Both the position numbers and the translations under genes were made by a program. The notes under the pieces are model-generated. The model searched no databases. It saw nothing but the letters and a program-made list of their open reading frames with translations, and was not told the origin of the DNA. Shown piece after piece: positions 44,079 to 55,845 of a DNA stretch of 64,000 nucleotides. The first letter of the stretch is position 1. Each line of letters begins with the position of its first letter. This DNA is from Lucifuga dentata (lineage: Eukaryota; Chordata; Actinopteri; Ophidiiformes; Bythitidae). The DNA lies in the NCBI GenBank assembly GCA_014773175.1, contig VXCM01001392.1, positions 1-64,000 on the forward strand, written 5' to 3'.

Positions 44079-44927
44079 ATGGAATGTTTTGCCATGATTC
44101 ACAAATTCTCTTGCCTTTTTAAACAAGGATACTATAATCTAAATGAACATACTTAAGTGGGCCTTAATGTTGGAAATGAATAGAACTGCATACAAAAGTA
44201 AACTTAAGTAAAAGTTTACAACTGAAGTATCAACATAGGCCTACTTAAGTGTCCAAAGCAAAACAATGGCTCTTTCACACTGATGCAGTGATGGATGAAT
44301 AGATGGATGGATGGATTGATCAGTAGTCTAGTCATTAGAAATAGCAACACAGAGTAACTGATAATAATGAAATGTAGTGTAGTAATTCAAAATATTCATG
44401 GGGCTTGAGATGTGTTTTACTATCAATCAAATGGGGGAAAATAACTGGTAAAAATACAGATGCACAGGCAAAAATAATTCTGGAAACTGAAGCAAAATGA
44501 AATAAAATATGGGTAAAGGATGAATAAGTTTAAGAATTATATGAATAAAAACTAGAAATCAGAATATAAGGAAAATGAAAGGACAATTAAAACAACATGG
44601 CTAAAATTAGTTTAATTAGATAAAAAAAATTAAACTAGTAAATTAATAAAATGCATAAGTATAACGCAAATAGATGATGAATAAAGCAAATATGTAAGAA
44701 GGTAAAAGAAAGAGTAAGACTTAGATAGGATTAAAAACTCGAACAAAAGCAGGCTAAAAAATAGAAAAAGAGGGAGAATAATATAATAAAAGGGACGCAA
44801 ATTGTATTCATTACCCAAAAAAAAAAAAATCGTCACTGTNAAAAAAAAAAAAAAAAGTTTACCTGTCAAGACCAGCAAAAACAACTTTAAAATCTCCGTT
44901 TGTTGTTTCTGAGGTGTTGCGTTCAGA

Positions 44928-44941
44928 GCGCCCTCTGCAGG
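44928..44941 (-). promoter_or_regulatory. CTCF-like site next to the tmem87b start
   Basis: On the minus strand this reads CCTGCAGAGGGCGC, one base from the CTCF core consensus. It sits 35 bases before the tmem87b ATG. Binding is inferred. Confidence 0.4.
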
Positions 44942-44975
44942 GCAGAGCTCAGCATTGCCGCTTTGTAGTAACAAC

Positions 44976-47900
44976 ATGGCTGCTGTCAGGATGTGGACGT
45001 GGAGCTGTCCGGCCACAGGAGTTTTCTATCTGTGGGTAATTCTCACAGCAGTTTTACTGACCAACACAAGTATGGTTTGTGCAGCACCTGAGACGGGCGT
45101 TTGGAAAATTACAGTTGTCAACGTGAGTAGCAAACTTGAGAGAAATTATAAATAAACTGCTGCACCAATAGCGAACGCTAGCTAAGTTAGCCTTGTTATG
45201 CTAGCTCGCTATGTTATCATCAGCTGTGTGTGGTGACAGCATCCATGGCTCTGTGTTGTGACAAGTAAAGATATATGGACTCTTTACTGCAACTGGCTAC
45301 TATCCATGCGAGAATGTGCAAAACACTCTAATAGAACTACAAAGTATAACTGTAAAGCATAATATGTGTTCGTGTTTGTTAGGGCTGGCTAACTGTTAGT
45401 CTTTATTCGGATAAGGTTATCAGTTGGCTAACTAGCTATAGCTAAAGTTCTCAGGTCTCCAGAGAGCCTTTGCTATTTAGCTTGTTTTCTGAGCGAAGTT
45501 CTACGAACCCTAAACCAAAAAAAAAAAAAAAAAAAAANAAAAAAAAAAAAAAAAAAACAAACTCTAACCCTGCTTAATTAGGTCATTAGTAACCAACCTG
45601 CAACGTTTAAGTATTTCAGCAGAAATTTGATTTATAGTCGATAAAAGGTGACTTACACTGCCATTAGTAATAAGGCGCATTGCCTTATTTTCGTTCACAC
45701 GTCACTAAGTAGCCTTCATAAATAAAGTATTGGCAAGTTTCAGTTTACTTCTATGGTTGTCCCTGTCTCCATATCTAGTTGCAGTGTTATATGTGCTGGT
45801 TTTCACCCCTGTCCTCATCTCATTTTACGCTCATGCATGCTAAAACAATGAGTTAAGTTAGATTGAGTTAACTAGAACTAAATCCATTCCCTTTTGGTCA
45901 TTACTTGATCCCCTTAATCATTCATCAACTTAAAATACCAGTTACAGCTTCATAAGTACTTGTGCATTATTTATTTGTATCATATTTTTAGGTGGTTAGT
46001 CAGTTCGCCATAATGTACAGATGGGTGAGAAATTAAAGGAAAAAAACAGCATAAAGTGTTTTGGAACATCTTCATTGTGCCTTGCCATAGATTGTGCAGG
46101 TCTTTGCAACATCTTTATTGATGGTGGTGGAGATCACTGTCTGACAGGATGGCAGAGCCACCAGACCAGTATAGGTCAAGCATTAAGACCTGAACAGTTT
46201 TCTTACGTGCACTCACTTGTCAAGAATATGTCGAGGTATAACTCATCTGACTATATGATCTCTTTTACCACATCTGCATTGACCACCGTCTATAGTTCTT
46301 TCAGTCAGTTGTGCAGTTCTCCAGATTGTGTGTCTGTATTATGTTGTGGGGGCATTTTGCTGGCATGGTTTGGCTAACATAAAGTTAATCTGAGTGATCA
46401 CCTTTATCCTATGATGAGACTTTTCTATCCTGATGGGAATAGTCTCTTCCAGGATGACAGCCCCCTTCCATAGGGCCATTGAGGGATCATTGAATGGTTT
46501 GATGAGTAAATAGATATAAATCTTTACACCACCCCACCATTATTTAATAAGAGATTATGTAGAAGAATGGTGTTCCATCCCTCCAGCAGTGTTCCAGCAG
46601 GCTTCTATGCTATGGTGCATTGAAGCTGTTCTGGCAAGACACTTTTCTAATTTGTTACCCATCTGTATAATGAATCAATATATAAACCAGTAATAAAAGT
46701 AATCCTTATTGTATTGACATTTCCACAGACATCAAGACCCCTGCTTTTAAGAAAATCAATGTACAGAGGCACCGACATTGAAATGAAAGGTAACACCCAG
46801 AAGGCACGCTGGCTATGTTACAAGAAATGTACCACTTCATCTCTTGTGTTAATTTTCCCTTTTGTCTTTTTCAGTTGTATCATTTGGCTGCCCAGAGGAG
46901 GTGACATTCACTATTCACTGGTTTTTAAAATATTACCCCTGTCACAATGACTTCAACAATATCGATGTAAGTACAGCAGCACACATCTGTCCTACAAATA
47001 AACAAATCGCCTGTCTGATTAGTCTTCGTTGTTTATAAGAAACTGTGTACATGTGGTGTCGGTGCCTGTAGGAAATGTACGAGAGGACGCCGTTGAGTCG
47101 TGGCGAGAGCCTGGATCCAAATCTGCTCGTACAGGGAGAGTTCATTGAACACAAACACAAGCCCATGATGTGTAACAATGGACTGCAATCCTTCCCCATG
47201 CTCTGTGTAGGACCTGCTGCATTACTCTCCTCAACACAGTCTCACACTTGACATTGTGGTATATATTTTTATTTCTTTTCATCTATCAACTCTCTGCGTT
47301 TTTCAGAAAGCCAAGGCAGATCCGCATCCAGTTCGCCTATCTGTTGACAGCAAAATGCACGTAAGATAAATGGCATTTTTCCTTTAGGCTTTTCCTAAAG
47401 CCTGGTTTATACTTGATGTTAACGATGCATAGCATACGCTCATATATGCGTCGTGAGCGGAATTGTTTACATACAGTACTTGCATCCATAATTAACATCG
47501 ACCTGGAGGGTTAAACACTCTATCCACCAGGGAGCAATGTGAGGGGCTGAAACTTGATTTGCCCCAGAAAACCTCCACTCACCTCAAAACTGCTTCTCCT
47601 CAAACTTGCGGCCATTTCTCTGTTTTTCGTCGGTTATCAGTACACAGGTAATAAAATAGTTATACAGCACTGTACACTTTCAGGATACTGGTGCGCTAAC
47701 GTATTTACATTATTGTCCCTGGCTAATGTCATGACAAACGTTCATGTGCAGTTCTGTAGGTACTGCATCTCGCGTATGCGTTGCGTGAATTCTGGATAAC
47801 ACGCACAAGCGACTCTTCAAACCAGTGCCTAAAACGCATGGCAGCCATCTTGCTATGTGTATGTATAGTTAACGTGAAGTATACGCCAGGCTTAAAGGAC

Positions 47901-50900
47901 CATACCACCTATTTTGTATGTTTGAGCCCAATATTTTCAATTTTCATACATGTAATGTTACTGACAATCATTTCCCAAAGTTAAATTTTTTTTCTACCTT
48001 CCAGACCACCCTTGGTTTCAGTTCATTATGGTACGCTATTAAAATCAGCTCGTTGATACTTGAAACATTCTTGGGATAGGTAATCCATCATTGCCAACAA
48101 GATGTGTATTAAGGTTTTGTTTAGAAGTTTTGTAGTTTAAGTGTTAAGTGCAACAAAAAGCGCGGAGTGAAAAAAGTGTGTCTCCACCGAGGGAATATAG
48201 TCCCAAAAGAAGGTCTGCATTTATCAAAAAACTTAAAGGACCATGACTTCATAAGGCTGCGTAACTATTAGCAGGTGAAACATGGATTTTTCAGGTGGGT
48301 GTATTACTTAAATATTTGATTTTGAAAGATTAAGAGATTTTGCAAAATATTAGGAAAGCTGAAGTATGGTTTTATCCTTTGGGAAATGGTTGTCAGTAAC
48401 CTTGCATGTATGAAAATTGAATATATTGAATATATTTGAGCCTAATATATATATTAGGCTCAAACATGCAAAATGGGTGGTATGGTCCTTTAAGGATATT
48501 TGGAAGTTTAAACAAGGCCTCCAGCAAAATGAATATCACAAGCTGCTAGCGCTGGATGTCTTACAGTCACTGACAAAAAAAAAAAAAGGGNAAAAAAAAA
48601 AAAAAGGGTCAAACTCTTTCCACTGTGGAGGTTTAGCACATGTTGTGTTTTTATTTAAATGGTTTCTTATTCAAAGGGTTTAAAAAAGTGATACTGTCTG
48701 TGACATTACAGTATGAACCACAATTCTTTCGTAAATACCATAGGATGAAAATTATACCAGATGGATTACTGAGGAATGTGAGGAGCATAACAGCAGCGGA
48801 AAAGACAACGTCATAGCAACCACGTGGAAGGATGGACCATATCTGCTGGTAGTTAAGATCCTGTCTAGCAAACCAGATGCCAACTGGAATTTAATAGGTA
48901 AGATTGTTTAAACATCAACAATTATAACGTATCAGTAGCAATACAGGAACTTTATCATCCCACATTATTTCTCTGATCAGGTTGTACAGTATTTGGCTAA
49001 CTTCTGTGTTTTGTGTTTCCAGTTCATGTTTTAATGAAAGGCAGCCACGGCTACATTTCTATCACAGAGTGGCCTCTAATGATTGTAAGTACATTTCTTA
49101 ATATTTTTCATTGTTGGAAACAGCTGTTTGATTACTCCTTCCTTAGGGAATTTTCCACTGTAAGTTAAAATAGTGTGATGTCATCCAGACAAAGACCGCC
49201 AGAATCTTTTTATGATTTGCAGTATGTGAGAAACACCTACCGTATATACTCGACTATAAGCTGATCTCATGTATAAGCCGACACCCTGATTTTGACCTGC
49301 AACTTTAGATTTTTAAAGAAACCCGTATATAAGCCGATGCCCTGATGTTGTTCCATCAATTTATTTGTTTAGCAAAGTACCTGTTTTTCTGGGTATTGTC
49401 ATAGTATTCCTGTGATTTTCTGAAAATAATCCACGGTTGTAGTGGCTTTTAAAACTTAACTGCTTTAACGGGGCTTCTCTTCCTGACTCACACCAGAATG
49501 ATAACATTGCGCTCTTGTTCTTTTCGTAACTTATTTATTTTCAAAATCAAAATAACAAAACATGACGTGAGGTGAGGTAAATAACTATACCGCTGCCCCA
49601 TTCCTCATAAGGAAGCACATAAACATTTTGAGCCCATGATTCTTTCCTGGCTGCACCAGAGGTTCTGTTTTATTTTGTGGTCTTTGGAATTTGTGCACAT
49701 TATCATTGCACTTTCACTTATCTACTTCTTTAAAGGTGATTATGTACAGATTTCCAGGCTTTTGTTTTTTTTATTTTAGGCTAGATTTTGAAACCTTGAA
49801 ATGCTTTATTGTGCAAAAAAAAAAAAAAAAAAAAAAAAAGCCCACATCGATCCATCTATGTTCTTCCTTGCTGCAGCAGAGTGAAAACAGGCCACTTTAG
49901 GTACTGTCTTTTTAAGACCCCCAAGCACCCAAAAATGCCACTGTGTTCTGATTGGCCAGCTGTGGCATGGCAGGTGTTGTTTGAATGCTCAATATGTCAA
50001 GGAAGTAAAGACAAAGCAGAAATGCAGCTTTCAGAGTGGTACAGAAAGAGGGAAAATAACAAAAAACTTCCCCTTAATAAAGAAGCAACCCCCCAAAAAC
50101 ACAATAAAGCTTCCTCAGAATGTAATCTGTCCCTGCAGGTGGTTTTATTGAAATACTTGTATTATTGTGATCAGCTGTGTCGTATTTGGAAAGACACATT
50201 GCTGTTTGGGTTTGCAAATGTATTTTTTTAATACTTAAAACAACAGAAACCAAATACCATCGAGTCCCATTGTACTGCAGCGAGCTACAGCTGACTAGCC
50301 TGTAGCCTGTAACCTTTAGTTACTATAGTACCTTGAATAAAAGTAAATATAGTCATTTTGGTTGAACAAACTGTCATTTTTGTGTGAAACGCAGTGTTTG
50401 ACTAATAAAGAATCGTTCCCACATGTGACGGGTCATGCATCGTGTTGTCCCTGCGTTTCTAGTTCTACATGGTGATGTGCATTGTGTACATCCTGTATGC
50501 ACTGCTATGGTTTATGTGGGCAGCCTGCTACTGGAAGGACCTGCTAAGGATCCAGTTCTGGATAGCCGGGGTCATCTTCCTGGGAATGGTGGAGAAGGCC
50601 GTCTTCTGTGCTGAATATGAAAACACCAACGCCGTTGGCTCTGCCTGTGAGTGTGCACGCCTGTCACTCATCCTCGCTGAATATAATATGGCGAGATGTC
50701 TGCGTTGCATATGTGTTTTTCCTCCTGTCTCTCTTTCTGTCGTTTTTAGCTCCAAGTCTATTGATCTTTGCAGAGTTGGTCTCTGCACTCAAGAGAACCT
50801 TGGCCCGATTGCTTGTCATCATCGTCAGTCTTGGCTACGGGATTGTAAAGTACGCAAACACTCCATATCTGCAAACGTTGGTTTGCAACTGTTGGTTGAC

Positions 50901-53900
50901 TCAAGATCAGATCAGATCAGATCTCAAGATCAGATTATCAGCATTTTTTATGTTCTCCGTGTCTGTCTTTCCTTCTAGGCCTCGACTGGGGATAGTGATG
51001 CACAGAGTGGTGGGGCTCGGTGTCCTCTACTTTGCCTTTGCTAGCATTGAAGGAGTCCTGAGGATTGCTGGGGTACGAATTGTTCTACATCTCCTCCTGA
51101 ATGTGTTAAAGGTGTTCTACTGTCCAGGGTAGAGTCCTATATTGGGTATTTTGAACTTTAAAAGCCGATTATTATTATTAGCCAATATCCATTATTGCTT
51201 AAACTGTTTTTTTTTAAGTCAGTATATATTCAGGGATGGGCAACTTTGATGAGGATGGAAGCCAATAAAATTTCATTCTTACGGTCAATTAAATAAAATG
51301 TTAAAACAAAAAATAGGGGCGATTTATTTACATGCAGTGCTGTAACATGCAATGTAACATGTAACATGCACATAACATGCAGCGCCACAGTGGTCAACTG
51401 GACCGGACCCTAGCCGATCTTATTCTCTCATTGAAAGCTTTGCTACCATGGAATGGATTAATACCGCATCAGTAATAACTACCGAGCGCCCTCTGCTGGT
51501 AGGTGGTGGTAATAACACAGGAAAACACTTTTTATAATTTTCATTTTTATTAATTGAGAAATCATCCAAGGGCCTGATAGATCAAAGTNAAAACACTTTT
51601 TATAATTTTCATTTTTATTAATTGAGAAATCATCCAAGGGCCTGATAGATCAAAGTTGTAGGCCGTATCCGGCCTGCGGGCCACCAGTTGCCTATCCCTG
51701 GTCTCTATAATATAAAAAATTCTCATTAAAAGGTACCAGAACCCAGACCAAACTCAACAACAATATGATTCATTTTTCACAGTTGATTAATTGACCAGTT
51801 ATAGAAGCATAACTTCAAAGCTTTGTGATGACTAAATATGAAATGTAAACCAATAATATGACTAGTGGTTTGTAGCATGAAAGTACTGCTGTTTGGACCT
51901 AAAAATCATGATTTCTGTATTTTCTTAAATGTTCCGGGTGTCCTGGTATTGAAGAGTGAAGACGATGGCCCAGTCATTGTTAATGTTGTTTCAGCCATTG
52001 TTTTGGCTGTGATTGACTCCTGCTGCTTGTGGTTCATATCCTTCCACTGCTCCATCTTATGTAAAAAAAACAAAACAAAACAAAAAACAAAGACACATCC
52101 TCTCTATGGTTATTATAAATCTCAGACTTAATTATCACTTTGATTTTCAGAACAGCATTCTTGCCTTTTGGATGATCACTTCATTTTCTATTTTTTGGTC
52201 TTTGCTCTCTGGTGAAAGGTATTGTCTCACTCGCTTTTTTTTACATCTCGTCCCATGTAGGAATTTTGTCCGCCTCACTACTTCTCTTCCTTGTGTCCTC
52301 CACTCCTGCTGTCTTCTCGCTTCTTAGGCAAAAGACTCTGACTTGGCCCTGCTTGCCAACATTCCTCTGGCTCTGCTTGACTCCTCGCTGTGCTGGTGGA
52401 TATCCTTTGGTGCACCTGTAACCTTTCCTTTTATGGTTCTCCTCTGCTCTTCACCTCCTTCACATACACCCAGATTAGACCAAGAAAGGTTTAACTGCAT
52501 CTCATGTTTTTTATGAGAAAATGAGCAGTTACGAAGCACATTGTTAGAAAGAATGAATGATAATCTAAGGCTATGATGATATATGTCAATAGGAATTTTA
52601 ACTGCTTGCTTTTGTCTCAGCTCACTGAGTGATATCTCGCTACATTGCCACTGATTGGTCTTGGCTGAATTGGGCTTTTTGCATGCCAACCAACCATCCC
52701 ATGAAGGTGTTTCTGCTTAAAGCTTATTGAAATATATATATACATATAATATCCCCATTTTTAGCCACGCGTGTTTTAATGCTTGCTTACACATATTCCA
52801 GTTATCCTCTTACACCTACCTTTTCAACACCATTTTCAGGCTTTATTAGTCACACGGAAGGAAACAACACACAGATTAATACACTCAGATACAGTATAAC
52901 CACACCTTATAAACAGTTGCAGTACTGTTCATTTCAGTAGTAACTAGAAGGGCATTCAGTAGAGGACATACCTCCATATCTCCACCAAGGCCGAACAAGC
53001 CTAGAAATTAGCTGTTTTGTAGCAGAGTCCATACTTCTGCAGCAAAACTCTTCCTCTGCATTTGCTCTATCCTGATTAGCAGGATGGCGAGAACATGGAC
53101 GTTCCACACAGAAAGGACCGCGGCTGCCATGGCAAAGAGAAAGAACTGAATTTCTTTATTTTAGCATTTTAATGTAGTTGAAAACACACAGAGACCTTCT
53201 GAGTTCGACAAAGAGGAATCGTTCCTTACTGTCATACGATTTAGATTGAATAACATGTCCTGTCTATAAAATTATGTTTTGCATATCAGTTGTAATATTC
53301 TTTAGAATGTGTTGAAGGCGCCAAAAAGGCATCTTAACTGATCAAACATTTACTTTGACAGAAAATGACCTGGAAGAACACATTTTGTGTACAAATACAT
53401 TGGTTTTCTTGTAACAATGTAATACATGAATATTAGATATGTACACACACATAGAGGTCGTACATCTGAATACCCACTGTATTCAGCAGAATGGTTTTGA
53501 CATGTTCTGCCGTTGTTTACCTTGACTGTTGCTAACATATTCGTCAGCTTGGCTCAAACCATAAAGACGCTGAAGCTGAGGAGGAACCCAATCAAGTTGT
53601 CTCTCTACAGACACTTCACAAACACGCTCATATTTGCTGTGCTCGGTGAGTACAAGTACATAACACCTGCAGTTAATTCAGTATTTCTACTTAGTATTTG
53701 ATTTTTTTCTCCTCTTGATTTGAAGAATGGAGAGCCTAGAGGACACACAAAGACTTTTGTTTCAAACCTCTCCTTTGTCTTCCACAGCTTCCATCGTTTT
53801 CATGGGGTGGACGGCAAAGAAATTCCGGCTTGCAGAGTGTCAGTCTGTAAGTATGGATTATCATGTTCATAGGTCTTGGTTAATTTGTAGTTTCTTTGTA

Positions 53901-55845
53901 ATTTATTTGTTTAAACCGGGTCAACGCACATTGATGAACAATCAAAATATAAATATGTCAGAGATATAGTCATGGTTGACTACTTTTCATCCATATAGTC
54001 CCATGCAAAGATGCTAAGATGGCAACTGGCAATATATAAAAGATTAAAAGCATGATACATGACAAAAAAACAAAGAAACAAAAAAAGATCCCAAAGACTT
54101 AGAATAAAAAGTTAAGTCTCTGCTGATTGTTCATTTGTTGAAGGATTGGATCGAGCTGTGGGTGGAGGATGCGTTCTGGAGGTTCCTGTTCTCTGTCATT
54201 CTGCTCGTCATCATGTTTTTGTGGAGACCATCAGCGAACAACCAAAGGCAAGAACTGCCCTCAAACTGTCAAATTCACCATCCAGACTTCCTGTCATTTC
54301 GTCATTTCCTCTACTGCGTCTTTATGTGTTCATTTTTACGCACGCAGGTATGCTTTCACTCCACTCATCGATGACTCAGACGACGAGGAGATTGAAGAAT
54401 TTCTTGCCTCTGCAAATCTAGGTACAGTAACTTCGTGAAACCGTTGCTTTCATCCAAACTCACCACACGTGTGTAGTGGTCAGACAGTTTTGTTAAATTT
54501 CCATTTCTCCTATTTTTTTTCCACAGCTGATGGCATAAAATTGAGAGCAGCCAAACCTGAGACGAATGGGACAGTAAAGCCTGCAGACACAAATCCAGTA
54601 AGTGATAATAACTCTATATTAATACAGTAGAATTTTACATGCAGTAATTACACCTTTCAGCAGAGGGCAGCGTTCACTCTTCTCTTGTCTTCTGTCTGTC
54701 CAGGACGAAGACTTGAAGTGGGTGGAGGACAACATTCCCAGCTCTCTTACTGATGTGTAAGCATTACATCATATTCATAAATACAGCAAGGCGTTTTACG
54801 CAAGGTATTCTAATTATTATACTTTGCTCCTGTCGTTGCAGAGCTCTGCCTGTCCTGCTTGACTCAGATGAGGTAAAGATTCACTTTACCTTAGAACACT
54901 GTATTCAAAACAGGATTTAGCTACGTTATGACAGCGGTTCTTGAGTACCACAGTATCCTCACTTGGGCTCCTCCCAGGTCTTGACTGGCTCCTTATACAC
55001 GTTTCATTCAGCACTTTATAGACAAAAGTTGGAGTATATTCTTCAAACGAATTTTTAGGCACATTTTTTCCCCGCATACCTGAAAGCACTGTATTAATAT
55101 GAAGCATCTGACTATTTAAAGGACCAGACTGGTGGTTTTGCATGCTTGAGCCCAAAGTATACAACCTGCATATGTGTTATGTCACCGACAGCCATTTCCC
55201 AAAACATACTACTGTAATGGTAAATATTAGAATTGTTCTTCCTGCCTTCCAGCTTGCCATCGGTTTCAGTTCATTCCAGTATGCTATTTAAAGCAAGTTG
55301 TAGAGACTTGAAACATGCTTGAGATAAGAAATCCATCACAGCACAAGCACAATGTCTATTTGTAAAAGTATTTCCATTTAACCGCTCCAACGTGGAGCTG
55401 CAAGGATGAAAATGTACACCTCTGCCAGGGAATATAGTCCCAGGAGAAGACGGCTTTTATCAAGAAATGAAAAGCGACTGTCTCTTTTACATGCATGCAG
55501 CATACATGATAGAAGGTGAAAAATTGAATTTTAAGGCGGGTGTATCACCTGAACATTTGATTTTCAAAGATTAGGGGATTTGGTAAAATAACAGGAAAAT
55601 TGAAATACGATTTTATGTTTAGGTAATTGGTTGGTAATATAATGTGTATGCATAGTATTTATTGGGCTACACATGCCAAATCACTGCATTGTCCTTTAAG
55701 GCCAAAAAAAAAGCAAACATGGCTGGATTTTCTGTTTAATCTAAAAATTGAAAATTTGCAAGCATGGACAAAAATGTACAACACACTACTGCATGTTTTC
55801 CAGGAAATCATGACGACAAAGTACGAGATGTCAAAGATGGAGTGA
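44976..55845 (+). CDS. tmem87b: Transmembrane protein 87B (tmem87b), complete, 19 exons in the default model
   Basis: Exons joining in frame to 568 codons plus TGA: 44976..45122, 46729..46789, 46875..46966, 47072..47206, 47307..47360, 48744..48897, 49023..49084, 50463..50646, 50750..50849, 50979..51072, 51955..52035 (alternative 52328..52399), 53537..53645, 53788..53846, 54144..54247, 54348..54421, 54527..54597, 54704..54756, 54842..54872 and 55804..55845. The order is signal peptide (about 1-37), luminal domain, then seven membrane helices from about residue 237, then an acidic tail ([12 protein letters not shown]). Family members are Golgi seven-helix proteins with a GOLD-like luminal domain, tied to endosome-to-Golgi transport. 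[18 protein letters not shown] and WRPSANNQR are diagnostic. Human TMEM87B (555 aa) also follows MERTK. The ATG is chosen because upstream sequence lacks another in-frame ATG. One intron is AT-AC and one is GC-AG. Confidence 0.95.
47892..48493 (+). mobile_element. TTAA-flanked MITE, copy 10 (subfamily A)
   Basis: Left end TTAAAGGACCATACCACCTA, right end GGTATGGTCCTTTAA, forward orientation, in tmem87b intron 5. Near its right end there is an extra inverted stretch (TTGAGCCTAATATATATATT then AGGCTCAA). Confidence 0.92.
49240..49345. repeat. Two direct copies of a TATAAGCCGA-containing unit
   Basis: TATAAGCCGACACCCTGATT and TATAAGCCGATGCCCTGATG lie about 64 bases apart, preceded by CCGTATATACTCGACTATAA. 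It looks like a fragment of an interspersed repeat, in tmem87b intron 7. Its identity is unknown. Confidence 0.45.
51486..51499 (-). promoter_or_regulatory. CTCF-like site in tmem87b intron 10
   Basis: The minus strand reads CCAGCAGAGGGCGC, a full match to the CTCF core consensus. The site lies 456 bases upstream of alternative exon 11a. Similar strings also occur inside dispersed repeats, so function is uncertain. Confidence 0.4.
51955..52035 (+). CDS. tmem87b: tmem87b exon 11a (B-type version of membrane helix 5)
   Basis: An 81-nt, phase 0-0 exon encoding [14 protein letters not shown] then [13 protein letters not shown], equivalent to the human TMEM87B segment ending IILAVIDSIFVWF. Its acceptor (ATTGAAG then AGTGAAGAC) has a poor pyrimidine tract. 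The following bases are ATATCCTT, a perfect U12-type AT-AC donor, not GT. Joining to 53537 gives WF then IFVSLAQT, as in human proteins. It is one of two competing versions, and exon 11b lies 292 bases downstream. Confidence 0.88.
52036..53536 (+). other. tmem87b: U12-type AT-AC intron of tmem87b (intron 11)
   Basis: The donor at 52036 reads ATATCCTT. The end of the intron reads CTAAC before exon 12 at 53537. A branch-point match CCTTGAC is at 53520..53526 (branch A at 53525, 11 bases from the exon), within the short spacing required by the minor spliceosome. No GT-AG pair gives the correct frame here. A second, identical ATATCCTT donor at 52400 follows exon 11b and shares this 3' end. Confidence 0.88.
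52328..52399 (+). CDS. tmem87b: tmem87b alternative exon 11b (A-type version of membrane helix 5)
   Basis: A 72-nt, phase 0-0 open segment preceded by a strong pyrimidine-rich acceptor (GTCTTCTCGCTTCTTAG) and followed by ATATCCTT. It encodes [16 protein letters not shown] then LDSSLCWW, which matches the human TMEM87A segment ending IPLAFLDTALCWW far better than TMEM87B. Joined to exon 12 it gives WW then IFVSLAQT, and the protein would be 565 aa. It aligns with exon 11a ([11 protein letters not shown] against [11 protein letters not shown]), so the two are homologous alternatives. There is no stop or frameshift. Use in transcripts is inferred from sequence only. Confidence 0.85.
54248..54347 (+). 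other. tmem87b: GC-AG intron of tmem87b (intron 14)
   Basis: The exon ends CAA AG and the intron starts GCAAGA, the usual strong context for GC donors. The acceptor is ACGCAG before exon 15 (54348). Frame and protein (NNQR then YAFTPLI) match the human family exactly. No GT donor nearby keeps the frame. The intron is only 100 bases long. Confidence 0.85.
54648..54672 (+). promoter_or_regulatory. Weak CTCF-like site in tmem87b intron 16
   Basis: TCAGCAGAGGGCAG differs from the core consensus at the first base. It is listed because it lies close to exon 17 (54704). Function is uncertain. Confidence 0.25.
55116..55699 (+). mobile_element. TTAA-flanked MITE, copy 11 (subfamily B)
   Basis: Left end TTAAAGGACCAGACTGGTGG, right end CACTGCATTGTCCTTTAA. 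B-type interior (CTCTGCCAGGGAATATAGTC, CCAGGAGAAGACGG). Forward orientation, in tmem87b intron 18, the last intron. Confidence 0.8.

Larger units (their letters stand above)
43706..44975. other. mertk 3' UTR and tmem87b promoter region
   Basis: After the mertk stop the sequence is AT-rich. It includes an ATTAAA signal, poly-A tracts around the N at 44840, and a CTCF-like site next to the tmem87b start. No additional exon is visible. The two genes are in tandem, 1.27 kb apart. Confidence 0.6.

Noticed and set aside
50608..51132. A 174-codon open frame on the plus strand
   Set aside because: It runs through tmem87b exons 9 and 10 and the short intron between them. The true exons have clear splice sites and the intron part has no family similarity.
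52328..52399. Exon 11b as a dead duplicate of exon 11a
   Set aside because: It has no stop, a strong acceptor, an intact U12 donor and protein-level similarity to TMEM87A, which a decayed copy would not keep.
52212..52421. An open frame in another reading frame over exon 11b
   Set aside because: The correct frame is defined by homology to TMEM87A and by phase 0-0 joining to exons 10 and 12. The other frame has no similarity.
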